Positions 40,350 to 50,747 are shown, counted from the stretch's first letter. The stretch is 64,000 nucleotides of DNA from Marinobacter manganoxydans MnI7-9 (GCF_000235625.1 NZ_AGTR01000014.1:171485-235484), one strand, 5' to 3'. Notes: generated by a model from the letters alone, not told the origin. Program-made: numbers and translations.

Positions 40350-40382
40350 AAAGCACCAAACAGGAAGGCTAGGAGCCCAAGA

Positions 40383-40958
40383 ATGAGCAACAAAAACGTA
40401 GTGGCCCTCGATCTCCCCATCCCGGAGATCAAAGACATGCCGGAAGACACCCAGAAGTACTTCCAGATCTGCCAGGAAAAACTGGGCATGATCCCGAACG
40501 TACTCACCGCCTACAGCCAGAACCTTAAACAGCTGGACGGTTTCACCCGCCTGTATAACGAGCTTATGCTCGGTGAGAGCGAACTCTCCAAACTGGAGCG
40601 GGAAATGGTCGCCGTGGTGGTTTCCTCCGAGAACAAATGCTTCTACTGCCTGGTTGCTCACGGCGCCGCCGTGCGGGTCCTGAGCGGCGATCCCCAGTTG
40701 GGTGAGCACATGGTGATGAACTACCGCAGCGCCAAACTCGACAAGCGCCAGCGGGCGATGCTGGATTTTGCATCCCACCTTACCCGCTCGCCGGCCACCG
40801 TCACCGAAGACGACATCCAGGCCCTGCGGGATGCCGGTCTGAGCGACCGCGGCATCTGGGATCTCAGTAACCTGATCGGCTTTTACAACATGTCCAACCG
40901 GGTGGCGATTGCCAGCGATATGCAACCGAACCCCGAATATCACAGTCAGAGTCGCTAG
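40383..40958 (+). CDS. Peroxidase-related AhpD/carboxymuconolactone decarboxylase-like protein
   Basis: A 191-residue protein starting at the ATG at 40383, which has AGGAG 7 bases upstream; a longer frame begins inside the repeat. The active-site motif of alkylhydroperoxidase AhpD, E..CxxC..H, is visible in SSENKCFYCLVAHGAAV. It may act as a thiol peroxidase. It is inside the liu transcription unit, and similar genes accompany liu clusters elsewhere, but its part in leucine use is unknown. Confidence 0.82.
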   Translation: MSNKNVVALDLPIPEIKDMPEDTQKYFQICQEKLGMIPNVLTAYSQNLKQLDGFTRLYNELMLGESELSKLEREMVAVVVSSENKCFYCLVAHGAAVRVLSGDPQLGEHMVMNYRSAKLDKRQRAMLDFASHLTRSPATVTEDDIQALRDAGLSDRGIWDLSNLIGFYNMSNRVAIASDMQPNPEYHSQSR

Positions 40959-41010
40959 CAGGTAAACCACCCTGCTCGCCCTCGAATACAAAAACAATGG
41001 AGGCAGAGAT

Positions 41011-42699
41011 ATGAGCAAGACTCTACCAAGTTATACCAGCGGAACCGCGGAAGTGCCCCTGCTGGGCATGACCATCGGTGAAATGCTCGACCGCACCGCC
41101 GAGAAATACCCGGACAACGAAGCCCTGGTGTGCCTGCACCAGGACATTCGCTGGACCTACAAAGAGTTTGTTGAAAAAGTCGACGAAGCCGCCCGCGCCT
41201 TCATGGCCATTGGCGTCAAACGCGGCGACCGCGTGGGCATCTGGTCCCCCAACCGCTACGAGTGGACCGTTACCCAGTTCGCCACCGCCAAAGTCGGTGC
41301 CATCCTGGTGAACATCAACCCGGCTTACGGTGTCCACGAACTGCAATACGCCCTCAACCTGGCTGGTATAACCACCCTGGTGACGGCTGACAGCTTCAAA
41401 GCTTCCAATTACCGCGAGATGATCTACGAGCTGGCCCCGGAGCTGAAGCGAAGCTCCCCCGGCAAGCTCAAGGCCGACCACGTTCCGGAATTGCGGGCCG
41501 TGATCAACGTGCACGAAGACAAGCACGACGGCATGTGGACCTGGAAGGAATTCCTCGGCTTCTCAAGCGACGTGTCCCAGGACGATCTGGTAAAACGCCA
41601 GGGCGAACTGCAGTTTGACGACCCCATCAACATCCAGTTCACCTCCGGCACCACCGGCAACCCGAAAGGCGCTACCCTCACCCACCACAACATCCTGAAC
41701 AACGGGTACTTTGTGGGCGAGAGCCAGATCCTGACCGAGAAAGACCGCCTGGTGATCCCGGTGCCCCTGTACCACTGCTTCGGCATGGTCATGGGCAACC
41801 TTGGCTGCATCACCCACGGCTCTACCATGATTTATCCCGGCGAAGGCTTCGAGCCCAAGTCCGTTTTGCAGGCCGTGCATCAGGAAAAGGCCACCGCCCT
41901 GTACGGCGTGCCCACCATGTTCATTGCCGAACTGGCCGAGCCGGAATTCGAGACCTATGACCTTTCCAGCCTGCGCACCGGCATCATGGCGGGATCCATC
42001 TGCCCGGCAGAGGTCATGAAGAAGGTCAACGGCAAGATGAACATGAAAGAGGTTCAGATTGCCTACGGCATGACCGAAACCAGCCCGGTTTCCACGCAGA
42101 CCAGCTCCCTGGATCCGTTCGAGAAGCAGGTCACCACCGTGGGCCGCACCCAGCCGCACCTGGAAACCAAGATCGTTGATCCGGGCACCGGCAACGTGGT
42201 TCCGCGTGGCGAGATCGGCGAGCTGTGCACCCGTGGCTACAGCGTGATGCTGAAGTACTGGAACAACGAAGAGAAAACCCGCGAAGCCATCGACAGCGCC
42301 GGATGGATGCATACCGGCGATCTGGCCACCATGGACGAAGAAGGCTATGTCCAGATCGTTGGCCGCATCAAGGATATGGTCATCCGCGGTGGCGAGAACA
42401 TCTACCCGAAAGAAATCGAAGAGTTCCTCTACACTCACCCGGCCATCGAAGAAGTGCAGGTAACCGGCATTCCCGATGACAAGTACGGCGAAGAGCTGAT
42501 TGCCTGGGTGAAGCTGGCTCCAGACGCGGCGCCAGTCACAGCCGAGGACCTGCAGGCCTTCTGCAAGGGCAAGATCGCTCACTTCAAGATCCCGAAGAAC
42601 TACAAGTTCGTGGACGAATTCCCGATGACCGTCACCGGGAAGATCCAGAAATTCAAGATGCGGGAGATTTCAATCGAGGAGATGGGACTGAAGAAATAA
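41011..42699 (+). CDS. Acyl-CoA synthetase, AMP-binding family
   Basis: A 562-residue adenylate-forming ligase. The P-loop [17 protein letters not shown] at about 211-227, [10 protein letters not shown] (A5), [12 protein letters not shown] (A7) and the catalytic lysine in TVTGKIQKF (A10) are all present. It most resembles ACSF2-like medium-chain fatty acyl-CoA ligases rather than the 650-residue acetoacetyl-CoA synthetase. At the end of the liu unit it may activate branched acids. A strong terminator follows. Confidence 0.87.
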   Translation: MSKTLPSYTSGTAEVPLLGMTIGEMLDRTAEKYPDNEALVCLHQDIRWTYKEFVEKVDEAARAFMAIGVKRGDRVGIWSPNRYEWTVTQFATAKVGAILVNINPAYGVHELQYALNLAGITTLVTADSFKASNYREMIYELAPELKRSSPGKLKADHVPELRAVINVHEDKHDGMWTWKEFLGFSSDVSQDDLVKRQGELQFDDPINIQFTSGTTGNPKGATLTHHNILNNGYFVGESQILTEKDRLVIPVPLYHCFGMVMGNLGCITHGSTMIYPGEGFEPKSVLQAVHQEKATALYGVPTMFIAELAEPEFETYDLSSLRTGIMAGSICPAEVMKKVNGKMNMKEVQIAYGMTETSPVSTQTSSLDPFEKQVTTVGRTQPHLETKIVDPGTGNVVPRGEIGELCTRGYSVMLKYWNNEEKTREAIDSAGWMHTGDLATMDEEGYVQIVGRIKDMVIRGGENIYPKEIEEFLYTHPAIEEVQVTGIPDDKYGEELIAWVKLAPDAAPVTAEDLQAFCKGKIAHFKIPKNYKFVDEFPMTVTGKIQKFKMREISIEEMGLKK

Positions 42700-42724
42700 C
42701 CACGGTCCCTGCTTTGGTTGAACG

Positions 42725-42758
42725 GACAAACCCCGGCACTTGCCGGGGTTTGTCGTTT
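42725..42758 (+). terminator. Intrinsic terminator of the liu unit
   Basis: GACAAACCCCGGCA pairs with TGCCGGGGTTTGTC (42725-42738 and 42741-42754), followed by GTTTT. It lies 25 bp after the acyl-CoA synthetase stop. Confidence 0.85.
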
Positions 42759-42851
42759 TCCGCTCCAGCAAATCAAGGCCGAATACGTGCTTGTCAGCGC
42801 TCCACCGCCATGCTTCACTTCTGTGATTAGCATGCAACCGGAGACGCCCCT

Positions 42852-43538
42852 ATGCCCAGCCCCGCAACCGACTACTCGAAAACAAAAATCAGCCTTCAAC
42901 GTGTCTGGGTGCTATTGCTCAGCGCGGTGCTCCTTGGCGGGTGCTCCACGGTGTACTACAAAACCATGGAAAAATTCGGGTATGAAAAGCGGGACATCCT
43001 GGTGGATCGGGTTGAAGATGCCCGGGACAGCCAGAACGACGCCCAGGAAACCTTCCGTTCGTCGCTTGAGCGTTTCCAGAGTGTGGTGGACACGCCTGAC
43101 ACCGAGCTAAAGGAACAATATGCCGAAATCAGCGATGCCTACGAAGACAGCCTGGCGAGTGCCGAAGAGGTTAGAGACCGGATCGACAAGGTAGAAGAAG
43201 TCGCCGAGGACCTGTTCGATGAATGGGAAGACGAACTCAGCCTGTACGAGAGCGCATCACTGCGCCGCAGTAGCGAACAGCAACTGAAAGAGACCCGCGT
43301 TCAGTACGGCCAGCTGATCAGCCGGATGCACGACGCCGAGGACAGAATGGAACCGGTGCTGCAGGCATTTGAGGATCAGGTGCTGTACCTTAAGCATAAT
43401 CTGAATGCCCAGGCGATCGGTTCGCTGGAAAACGAACTGGTCAGCATCCGTCAGGATGTAGATTCCCTGATTCGCAATATGGAACAGTCAATCGCGGAGT
43501 CTGAAGCCTTTATTCAACGCTTTCGCCAGGGCGGGTAA
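42852..43538 (+). CDS. DUF2959 lipoprotein
   Basis: A 228-residue lipoprotein. A hydrophobic signal ends with the lipobox LLGGC (about residues 27-31), so the mature protein begins with the lipidated Cys of CSTVYYKTMEKFGYEKRDIL, typical of DUF2959. The rest is acidic and helical, with heptad-like coiled-coil character (about 45-225). Function unknown. The next gene starts 21 bp downstream, probably in the same operon. Confidence 0.82.
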   Translation: MPSPATDYSKTKISLQRVWVLLLSAVLLGGCSTVYYKTMEKFGYEKRDILVDRVEDARDSQNDAQETFRSSLERFQSVVDTPDTELKEQYAEISDAYEDSLASAEEVRDRIDKVEEVAEDLFDEWEDELSLYESASLRRSSEQQLKETRVQYGQLISRMHDAEDRMEPVLQAFEDQVLYLKHNLNAQAIGSLENELVSIRQDVDSLIRNMEQSIAESEAFIQRFRQGG

Positions 43539-43559
43539 TACCTCAAGGGAGCCAACGCT

Positions 43560-45545
43560 ATGGAGCGCCAAGACGCAGATCCTGCGCTCAAGCCGGCATT
43601 GATGCAATTCGACATGGCGCTGGCAGAATTTGCCCGCGCCCGCAAATCGGACCCCAAAGCCTCCAGTCTCAGTCTCCTGGAGCGCACACGGATGCTAATG
43701 ACGCTGCCAGGCGGCTTCGACGCCATCTACCGGCGCGTAAGGTCGCTCGAATCCGCTGGCATTTTCGGCACCAGCGACTGGGCCCGGCCAGCCCTGCTGC
43801 AACCGGCGCTCGCCAAACACTCTCTGAGGGAGGCGGGTGCAGTTACCACCATTGTCGAGGCGATCAGCGAACTGCGCATGCTGGCCGTCACCCGTGGCAA
43901 ATACTTCCATCCCGGAATTTCTGCTGAGCAGGCACGCCACTTTCTCACCCAGGTGATGGCATTAAACCTGGACCTGCTGTCTGGCCAGCTCACCGAAGCC
44001 GATCGTGAAAGACCCAAGCAACTTGGCACCATCGTTCAGGAACTCTATCGGTACCTGATCTCCCACCTCGGTTATGAAAGCCTATTGGACAGCCTGGTGG
44101 CGGAAGTCTGGCGATTGCTGGACCAGGGGCCGGTGCAGGTCGACAGTATTCGGGAAATGATCGGGCAGATCGCCAAATGCCTTTACGACCCCGACATCAA
44201 AACCGGACGCAATGCCGATGCCACGCGGCTGGTGAAGGCCCTCTTTGCCCCCACACCTGCCAGCGCCGAGGACCCCGGCCTTGCCGTTTACGAGCAGCGT
44301 TTGAAAGACATGGACGACGTGGCGCTCTCCTCCGAAGCCACCTACTTTGCCCGCAGCATGTTCGACACCGGCCTTGCCTCTCCCTACCACGCGGTGATGC
44401 TCCGGTTCCTGCGCGCCAGCGGCCAGGACGATCTCATCCCCAACACACTGGGGCTGACCATGACCGGGCTGGACGATCTCTACTGTTACACCGATCTGGT
44501 CCATGCCCTGATTGACGAGGCCATCTACCCGGAAACCTGCCAGGCCGTCTATGGCCTGACCATGATGCTGGAGCGCGGATCGCTGTTTACACCCTCTGTG
44601 GCCCAGGCACTGTGGCGGCAAATCAAACTCAAGCCCTCTGCGGAAACCGATCAGGCTCTCAGAGAGGCGTTCGGCGATGCCCGGCCACCCCGGGTATTCC
44701 TGCTGGCCGGGGTTATCAACCTGCTGGGCCAGCCGCTGGGCGTTGGTCAGGGCAACAACCCCACCTGCCAGTCTGCCATTGGCCTCTCCATGTGGGCGTC
44801 AAACGAGGCGGATTACCTGTTGCAAGTCCTGGCCTGGGCAGCACGCGACAACGAAGTGCTGAGCCGCTTTGAAGGCCAGGAGGTTTCTTCCCGCGATCTG
44901 GAACCGGGCCTGGTTAAGGGAACGCCAGTGGATGTGGACCCGGTATCGCTCGTGCTCATCCCTCATCTCGATCGCCTCTACGGTGAGATGTGGCGCCGCT
45001 GTGAGACCCGGGACGACGACGCCCATCGCTGGATCAACCCGGAATTCTACGGCTGGTGGGTCAGCCACGGCTTCCGCGTGGTCGCCGACGTAAAAACCGG
45101 CGAGGTAAAGGACTACGAGGGATTTATCCGGCATTTCTACGCGAGCTATCACCCCTTCTACAACGGCAACATACCGGTCATTCACGCCCAGCCGGCAGGG
45201 ATTGCTGTAACAGACAGCGCCGCCCGCTTTGTTGGCCGGCACGCCATCAATATCCTGCGGGTTGCCCTGAGCCCGAAGAACGAGATGCGGGTGTACTTTT
45301 TTAACCCCAACAACGACAGCGGCCAGAACTGGGGCCAGGGCATTACCTGCTCAACCCACGGCAATGGCGAGTTTCGCGGTGAAGCTTCCCTGCCCGTGGC
45401 CGAATTCACGTCTCGACTGTACGCCTTCCACTATGACCCGCTGGAACTGGGCGATCTATCGGCGATACCCGATGAGGAAGTCGCCCGGGTTATGGACCTG
45501 GGCTACACAAGCTGGGCGGCGCCGAGAGATACATCCGAGGAATAA
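43560..45545 (+). CDS. Large conserved-looking protein of unknown function, possible papain-like fold
   Basis: 661 residues, no signal peptide or membrane helix. I do not recognise a named family. The N-terminal 380 residues look helical. The C-terminal third contains, in order, GQGNNPTCQSAIGLSMWAS (Cys near 405), GRHAINILRVAL (His near 562) and RVYFFNPNNDSGQNWGQG (Asn near 580), reminiscent of the Cys-His-Asn order and the NSWGxxWG motif of papain-like peptidases. This is inference from motif order only. AGGGAG precedes the ATG. It follows a DUF2959 lipoprotein. Confidence 0.65.
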   Translation: MERQDADPALKPALMQFDMALAEFARARKSDPKASSLSLLERTRMLMTLPGGFDAIYRRVRSLESAGIFGTSDWARPALLQPALAKHSLREAGAVTTIVEAISELRMLAVTRGKYFHPGISAEQARHFLTQVMALNLDLLSGQLTEADRERPKQLGTIVQELYRYLISHLGYESLLDSLVAEVWRLLDQGPVQVDSIREMIGQIAKCLYDPDIKTGRNADATRLVKALFAPTPASAEDPGLAVYEQRLKDMDDVALSSEATYFARSMFDTGLASPYHAVMLRFLRASGQDDLIPNTLGLTMTGLDDLYCYTDLVHALIDEAIYPETCQAVYGLTMMLERGSLFTPSVAQALWRQIKLKPSAETDQALREAFGDARPPRVFLLAGVINLLGQPLGVGQGNNPTCQSAIGLSMWASNEADYLLQVLAWAARDNEVLSRFEGQEVSSRDLEPGLVKGTPVDVDPVSLVLIPHLDRLYGEMWRRCETRDDDAHRWINPEFYGWWVSHGFRVVADVKTGEVKDYEGFIRHFYASYHPFYNGNIPVIHAQPAGIAVTDSAARFVGRHAINILRVALSPKNEMRVYFFNPNNDSGQNWGQGITCSTHGNGEFRGEASLPVAEFTSRLYAFHYDPLELGDLSAIPDEEVARVMDLGYTSWAAPRDTSEE

Positions 45546-45563
45546 CACTCTCGGCTATCCGCC

Positions 45564-46835
45564 CTAATAGCTCTCGGTCTTACCGGTGACCGGCGACAGG
45601 GGCTCGCCCTCCTCGTTCTGCAGCTGATAGTCGTAGGCGGCCTGCAGACCGGTATCCTCTTCGGTCTCATCATCCGGTTCGTATTCCAGATGCCTTGGAT
45701 AGAGCGGCGACAACATGGCCACGATAATGCCGATGGCGCAGAACATGGCAAAGGCATCGGCGTAACCCACCTTGCCAACAAGAATACCGACTATCGGCGA
45801 GCCAGCCGCCTGGCCCAGTGATACTGCCATGAAAGGCAGTACGGGGCCCATGGACAGCCGCCCCGGCAGCAGGCGAATGCCGGTCATCAGGTACAGCCCG
45901 GTCAGACTCATGTAGGCCAGACCAAACACCAGTGCTGAAAACGCCGAAATCATCAGGTTGTCGGGGCTGGCCGCCAACAACGCCAGGCTCGCGGCCAGTG
46001 TCATCAGCATCAGGGCCTGGGTAACCGGTGGGTTGTTCCGGTCAGCCAGATCGGCCACCACCGCGCCGCCAAGGCCGGCAATACCGACCCCCAGCCACAG
46101 CCATGCCGTGGCATCGGATGGCATGGATCCCAGATTAACCACGAGATCGGGTGCGAAAATCCAGTAGGCGGCGGAGACAAAGCCCATCATGAACGCGAAC
46201 AGCGAGAGCCTGAGCAGTCGCCACCATTGATCCGCACTGATTGGCTGCGCCGGCGCAGCATTGGCGGGCACAACACGGGATACAGACGGAATGAAGAACC
46301 AGGTGGCAATCACGCCAATTACCGCCAGCACGGCAAAGGACGCGTAGGCATAGCGCCAGGCCCCGGCGAGGAACAGGATCGTCGGCACAGCAACGACGAC
46401 ACCGATACTGGTGCCCGCGTTCATCACCGAGCTTACCCGGCCGTGGAGCGAGCGTCTCACCAACGCCTGCATGGCGGCTGTGAGAGCCGGCATCATCAGG
46501 CCCGTGCAGATACCACAGAGAACAACACCCACCCCGAGGGAGACGGCCCCCACGGCCTGGCTGATCAGCGCCAGGCCAACAACACCAAAAATACCGGATG
46601 CCATGGCGGTATTGCGGGCACCAAGACGATTTGCCGAGAGCGGAGCCACCAGGGTAGCGAATACGAAACTGATCAGCGGCAGCGCACCGATCACACCGAT
46701 CACATCCGGCGCCAGCCCCAGGTCATCCCGGATCGGGGGGACGAACAGACCGAACGCAAAGCGCGCCAGACCATAGCTGATCGCGATCAGTGCTGCGCCG
46801 AGGAGTGCAAATGACGTGCTCGAAGGAAACTTCAT
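45564..46835 (-). CDS. MFS transporter
   Basis: A 423-residue major facilitator with 12 hydrophobic segments; the loop 2-3 motif reads SANRLGARNTAMASG, and there is a charged, acidic cytosolic tail (about 385-423). The substrate is not evident; the layout resembles CynX/YbfB-like carriers. AAGGAG precedes the ATG. It is monocistronic, convergent with the large unknown gene. Confidence 0.82.
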   Translation of the reverse strand: MKFPSSTSFALLGAALIAISYGLARFAFGLFVPPIRDDLGLAPDVIGVIGALPLISFVFATLVAPLSANRLGARNTAMASGIFGVVGLALISQAVGAVSLGVGVVLCGICTGLMMPALTAAMQALVRRSLHGRVSSVMNAGTSIGVVVAVPTILFLAGAWRYAYASFAVLAVIGVIATWFFIPSVSRVVPANAAPAQPISADQWWRLLRLSLFAFMMGFVSAAYWIFAPDLVVNLGSMPSDATAWLWLGVGIAGLGGAVVADLADRNNPPVTQALMLMTLAASLALLAASPDNLMISAFSALVFGLAYMSLTGLYLMTGIRLLPGRLSMGPVLPFMAVSLGQAAGSPIVGILVGKVGYADAFAMFCAIGIIVAMLSPLYPRHLEYEPDDETEEDTGLQAAYDYQLQNEEGEPLSPVTGKTESY

Positions 46836-46921
46836 TCCGCTGTGCTCCTTGCGCTGTCCATCTTCGTCAGACTAGACATCAAAGCAGGATTTTTAAAGCA
46901 GCGGATGGCCTGCGCCAGCGA

Positions 46922-47665
46922 TCAGCCTGCGGTCTGGGGCAGAAACCGGCGGTCCCAGACCCGCTCAGCGGCCTCGAACAGGCTGTCCACCGTCAGCGCG
47001 AGCATGCCAATCAGAATCGCGCCCTGCAACACGTAGGCTGTGTTGCCATTGACGAGACCGGCGATCACCGGATCCCCCAGGGTTCTGGCACCGATGGTTG
47101 AGCCAATGGCGGCCGTTGCAATGTTGATGGTTACCGAGGTCCGGATACCGGCCAGGATCACCCTGCCCGCCAGCGGCAACTCCACCTGCAACAGCACCTG
47201 AAAAGGCGACATGCCCATACCCAGCGCCGCCTGCCTCACTGTGGCATCGACACCCTCCAAGCCGGCCAGGGTATTGCGCAGAATGGGCAGCAATCCATAC
47301 AGAATCAGCGCCACCAGAATCGGCGCCTCACCAAACCCGAGAACCGGCACCGCCAGGGCGAGAACCGCCACCGGCGGGAAGGTCTGGCCGATAGAGGCGA
47401 TCTGGCTAACCAGCGGCAGAAAGTCGCGCCCAGCCGGGCGCGTGGCGAAGATTCCCCCGGCAACCGCAGCGACGGTTCCAACCAGGGCGGAAATCACCAC
47501 CAGCATCAGATGGTTCTGGAGCAGAAAGAGAAAGCTCTCCCGCTCGTAGACCACATTCTGTTTATCCGGCTGCACCCACTCGAAAAGCGGTTCGAGAGTC
47601 GGCATGCCCGCGCTCAGGGCACAGAGGAGCACAGTCAGCAACACAGGCGGCAGCCAGACCCGCAT
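46922..47665 (-). CDS. yehW: Osmolyte ABC transporter permease, YehW type
   Basis: A 247-residue permease with about six helices; LALGMGMSPFQVLLQVELPLA (cited in part) is the EAA loop. Last gene of an operon ordered binding protein, long permease, ATPase, short permease, exactly as E. coli yehZYXW, where the short permease has 243 residues. Its ATG overlaps the ATPase stop (TGATG). Substrates of this family are glycine betaine and similar osmolytes. Confidence 0.87.
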   Translation of the reverse strand: MRVWLPPVLLTVLLCALSAGMPTLEPLFEWVQPDKQNVVYERESFLFLLQNHLMLVVISALVGTVAAVAGGIFATRPAGRDFLPLVSQIASIGQTFPPVAVLALAVPVLGFGEAPILVALILYGLLPILRNTLAGLEGVDATVRQAALGMGMSPFQVLLQVELPLAGRVILAGIRTSVTINIATAAIGSTIGARTLGDPVIAGLVNGNTAYVLQGAILIGMLALTVDSLFEAAERVWDRRFLPQTAG

Positions 47666-48612
47666 CAGGCACCTTCCTGGATAATGCGTTCACGGGTGAT
47701 GGTTCCGGTTTCCTGGCCATCGGCATTGAACACCGGCACCTGCCTCCAGTTCTGCCAGAGCATGATTGAAAGAGCCACTCGCAGGCTGTCGTCTTCCTTG
47801 AGACCGTCGGCGCCGGGTTCCGGCTCTCTGGGCTGAGGGTGAGCCTCCATCAGATCCCTCACGGTGTGCAGGCTCATCAGTTTCAAGCCGCGGTCCTGCT
47901 TGCCCACGAGGTTCTCTACAAAAACGGAGGCGGGTCGCCGGAGAATGTTCTCCGGCGTGTCGTGCTGGATAATCCGGCCCTGATCCATCACGGCAATGCG
48001 GGTCGCCAGCCGCAGGGCTTCGTCAATATCGTGGGTTACAAACACCGTGGTTTTCCGCAGCTGACTCTGGATACGCAGCATTTCCAGCTGCAGGTTCTCC
48101 CGGGTGATGGCATCCAGCGCACCGAAGGGTTCGTCCATCAGCAGAATATTGGGGTTGGCAGCCAACGCCCTGGCAACGCCCACCCTTTGAGCCTGCCCGC
48201 CGGACAATTGCTGGGGATATTTGTTGGCGTGGGTGGCCTGGTCCAGATCCAGCAGCGTCAGCAACTCATGCACGCGCTCGTCGATCCGCTCCCGTGGCCA
48301 TTTCAGAAGCTGGGGTACCATGGCGATATTGCGGGCCACCGTCCAGTGTGGAAACAGCCCCGTGCCCTGAATCACATAACCCATGTTCAACCGCAGCTGC
48401 TCGGGGTTCATGGCGGTAACATCGTTACCATCCACCAGGATCTGGCCCTCACTGTGGGGCAGCAACTGGTTGATCATCCGCAGGGTAGTCGACTTGCCGC
48501 AGCCTGAGCTGCCCACCAGCACGCACACTTCGCCGGTTTCGACCGTGAGGTTTATCCGGTCCACCGCCACGGCATCTCCAAAGCGGCGGGTAACGTTTTT
48601 CAGTTCAATCAT
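47665..48612 (-). CDS. yehX: Osmolyte ABC transporter ATP-binding protein, YehX type
   Basis: A 315-residue ATPase. Walker A GSSGCGKST, signature LSGGQAQRVGVARAL, Walker B ILLMDEPFGALD and switch His in VTHDIDEA. The C-terminal region after about 245 resembles a degenerate CBS pair, as in OpuCA/ProV relatives. It is third in the yehZYXW-like operon, 41 bp after yehY. Confidence 0.88.
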   Translation of the reverse strand: MIELKNVTRRFGDAVAVDRINLTVETGEVCVLVGSSGCGKSTTLRMINQLLPHSEGQILVDGNDVTAMNPEQLRLNMGYVIQGTGLFPHWTVARNIAMVPQLLKWPRERIDERVHELLTLLDLDQATHANKYPQQLSGGQAQRVGVARALAANPNILLMDEPFGALDAITRENLQLEMLRIQSQLRKTTVFVTHDIDEALRLATRIAVMDQGRIIQHDTPENILRRPASVFVENLVGKQDRGLKLMSLHTVRDLMEAHPQPREPEPGADGLKEDDSLRVALSIMLWQNWRQVPVFNADGQETGTITRERIIQEGA

Positions 48613-48653
48613 CCGGGCTTATCCCTCTCCTGTCAGGCCGTCGCCGGTGTCGG

Positions 48654-49820
48654 CTAGAGACTGGCCGCCAGCATGGTGAGCAGAGCATCCGCCAGCAGCG
48701 CGAGTGCAATGGTGGGCAGCGCACCAAGCAATACCAGATCCATCGCCGCCTGCCCCAGGCCCTGAAAGATAAAGCTGCCAAAACCGCCGGCGCCAATGAG
48801 CGCGGCAACCGCGGTCAGGCCAATGGCCTGGATGGTGGTAATGCGCACGCCTTCCACAATCACGGGAAGCGCCAGTGGCAACTTGAGTTTGAAGAACAGC
48901 TGTCGCTCGTTCATTCCCATACCCCGCCCGGCATCGGCGAGGCTTTCCGGCACCTCGGTAAGCGCGACGAAGGTGTTGCGCACCATGGGCAACAGACTGT
49001 AAGCCACCAAAGCCAGCAAGGCCGGAGCCCAGCCAATGCCACGAATCCCCATGGCCTGCAGTGCCGGAAAAGCGGCCGCCAGCGCACTGAGCGGTGCGAT
49101 CAGTAACCCGAATACCGCCAGGCTGGGAATAGTCTGAAGAAAGCTGACCGCGCCAAGGATGGGACGGCGCCAGGCCACACTACGAATCATCTTCAGGGCC
49201 AGTAGAAAAGCCAGACCGGCGCTGATGCCGACCGCGCCAAAGGCCAGTGCCAGATGAGTCCACAGGGCCTGCTCGAACTTGTCCGGGCGGGCGTTGAATT
49301 CCCGAACCAGCGACAAACTCTCCAGCCCACCGCCTCGAAGGATCCACAGCCAGTTGCCAACGATGACGGCCAGTATCATCAGCTGCAGCCCTCGCCCGCT
49401 CCCGAGGCGCCCGAGGATTTCGATCAGCATCAGCGACAGCAAAAACAGCAAACACCAGAAACCGGCTCCGATGGACGACCGCGCATAAGGTGCGTCTTCC
49501 GGCAGGTGCCGGCCCGCAAAGACCTCGAGCAACAGGGGCAGCAGCGCCAGGGAGAGGCCTACCAGGCCCAGAAGCGGCAGGTACCGCCGGCGCAACGGCA
49601 GAAAAGACAGCAGAACGCAGCCAGCCAGAACCAGTGACACCAGGCCAGCCCAGGGCCCGCCAACGGCCGAAATGAGGCCGTGACCGGTACCCGGAACAAT
49701 GCGGTTGGGTTGAATGACGCCCAGGTCCAAAAGCCAGACCAGCGCCAGGGCAAGACACCCCAGCACAGGCAGGACACGGTTCGGCATGGTGTTCGAGGCA
49801 ACAGAGCTGTAAATCGACAA
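48654..49820 (-). CDS. yehY: Osmolyte ABC transporter permease, YehY type
   Basis: A 388-residue permease with extra N-terminal helices ahead of the core BPD-transport domain (about 180-388), the distinctive length of YehY (385 in E. coli). The EAA loop is SLADAGRGMGMNERQLFFK. The start is uncertain: TTG at 49820, coupled to the preceding stop and with AGGACTGAGG upstream, or the ATG at 49787, which lacks a ribosome-binding site. Confidence 0.85.
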   Translation of the reverse strand: MSIYSSVASNTMPNRVLPVLGCLALALVWLLDLGVIQPNRIVPGTGHGLISAVGGPWAGLVSLVLAGCVLLSFLPLRRRYLPLLGLVGLSLALLPLLLEVFAGRHLPEDAPYARSSIGAGFWCLLFLLSLMLIEILGRLGSGRGLQLMILAVIVGNWLWILRGGGLESLSLVREFNARPDKFEQALWTHLALAFGAVGISAGLAFLLALKMIRSVAWRRPILGAVSFLQTIPSLAVFGLLIAPLSALAAAFPALQAMGIRGIGWAPALLALVAYSLLPMVRNTFVALTEVPESLADAGRGMGMNERQLFFKLKLPLALPVIVEGVRITTIQAIGLTAVAALIGAGGFGSFIFQGLGQAAMDLVLLGALPTIALALLADALLTMLAASL

Positions 49821-49823
49821 ACC

Positions 49824-50747
49824 TCAGTCCTGGGCCAGGGAATCCAGGTAATCCCGGGCGACGGTATCCGCCGGTACCCCGTTCACGGCCACCTGGCCAT
49901 TCAGGCGCTGCAGCGTTTCGAGATCCAGCGATTCGAAGATCGGCGTCAGCACTTCCCGGATCTGCGGATAGGCTTCCAGCACCTCGCCACGCACGATCGG
50001 CGCTGGCTGATACACCGGCTGAACGCCTGCGGTATCTTCCATTACCTTCAGATCCAGCGCATCCAGCCCGCCATCGGTGCCGTAGGTCATCGCACCGTTT
50101 ACGTCGTTGTTATTCAGGGCCGCCGCGCGCAATGTCGCCGCCGTGTTGCCACCGGAAAGAATCAACAGCTGGTCGGATTCCAGCTTGAAGCCATAGGCCT
50201 CCTGGAACGCCGGCAAGGCACTGGCGGATTCCACAAACTCGGCGCTGGCCGCAAACTTGAAGGCACCGCCCTCATTGATGTAATTCGCATGATCTTCGAG
50301 TGTGGCCAGGTTATTTTCCCGCGCCAAATCGCCCCGCACGCTCATAGCCTAGGTGTTGTTTGCTTCGGCGGGTTCCAGCCAGACAATGTTATGTGCCTCT
50401 TTATCCAGGCGAGCAGCCTCCTGGTAGGCCTTATCCGCATCTTTCCAGATATCCCGATCCGCCTGATCGTGAAAGAACGCAGCATTGCCGGTGTACTCGG
50501 GGTAGATATCGATTTCGCCGGCCTTGATCGCATTGCGGACGATGCTGGTGCCACCCAACTGCAGTCTGTTTTCAACCGGAATACCCGCCCCCTCCAGGGA
50601 CTGCAACACCATCTGCCCCAGTACCGAGCCCTCGGTGTCGATCTTGGAGGACACCACCACGGGATCAGCAGCCATTACCGATCCGGACATCACGAACGCT
50701 ATCAATGCCGCTGTGCGGCGCAAACGGGATTTGGGAGTCACGGCCAT
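49824..50747 (-). pseudogene. yehZ: Osmolyte-binding protein YehZ/OsmF type, interrupted by an in-frame amber codon
   Basis: The two halves are in the same frame, separated only by TAG at 50349-50351 (minus strand). The first 132 residues have a signal peptide (LIAFVMSGSVMAA) and the OpuAC-like motif SSKIDTEGSVLGQMV; the second half continues after the stop as AMSVRGDLARENNL. Relatives have a Trp here (NNTW-A), so a single TGG to TAG change explains it. Length without the stop is about 307 residues, normal for YehZ (305). First gene of the operon. If real, the transporter lacks a full binding protein unless suppressed; a sequencing error is possible. Confidence 0.82.

Noticed and set aside
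40251-40382. Extended N-terminus for the AhpD-like protein
   Set aside because: The extension lies in the repeat; the ATG at 40383 has AGGAG and the natural start.
49824-50747. Two separate genes for the osmolyte-binding region
   Set aside because: The halves are in the same frame and together give one normal-length binding protein split by a single stop codon.
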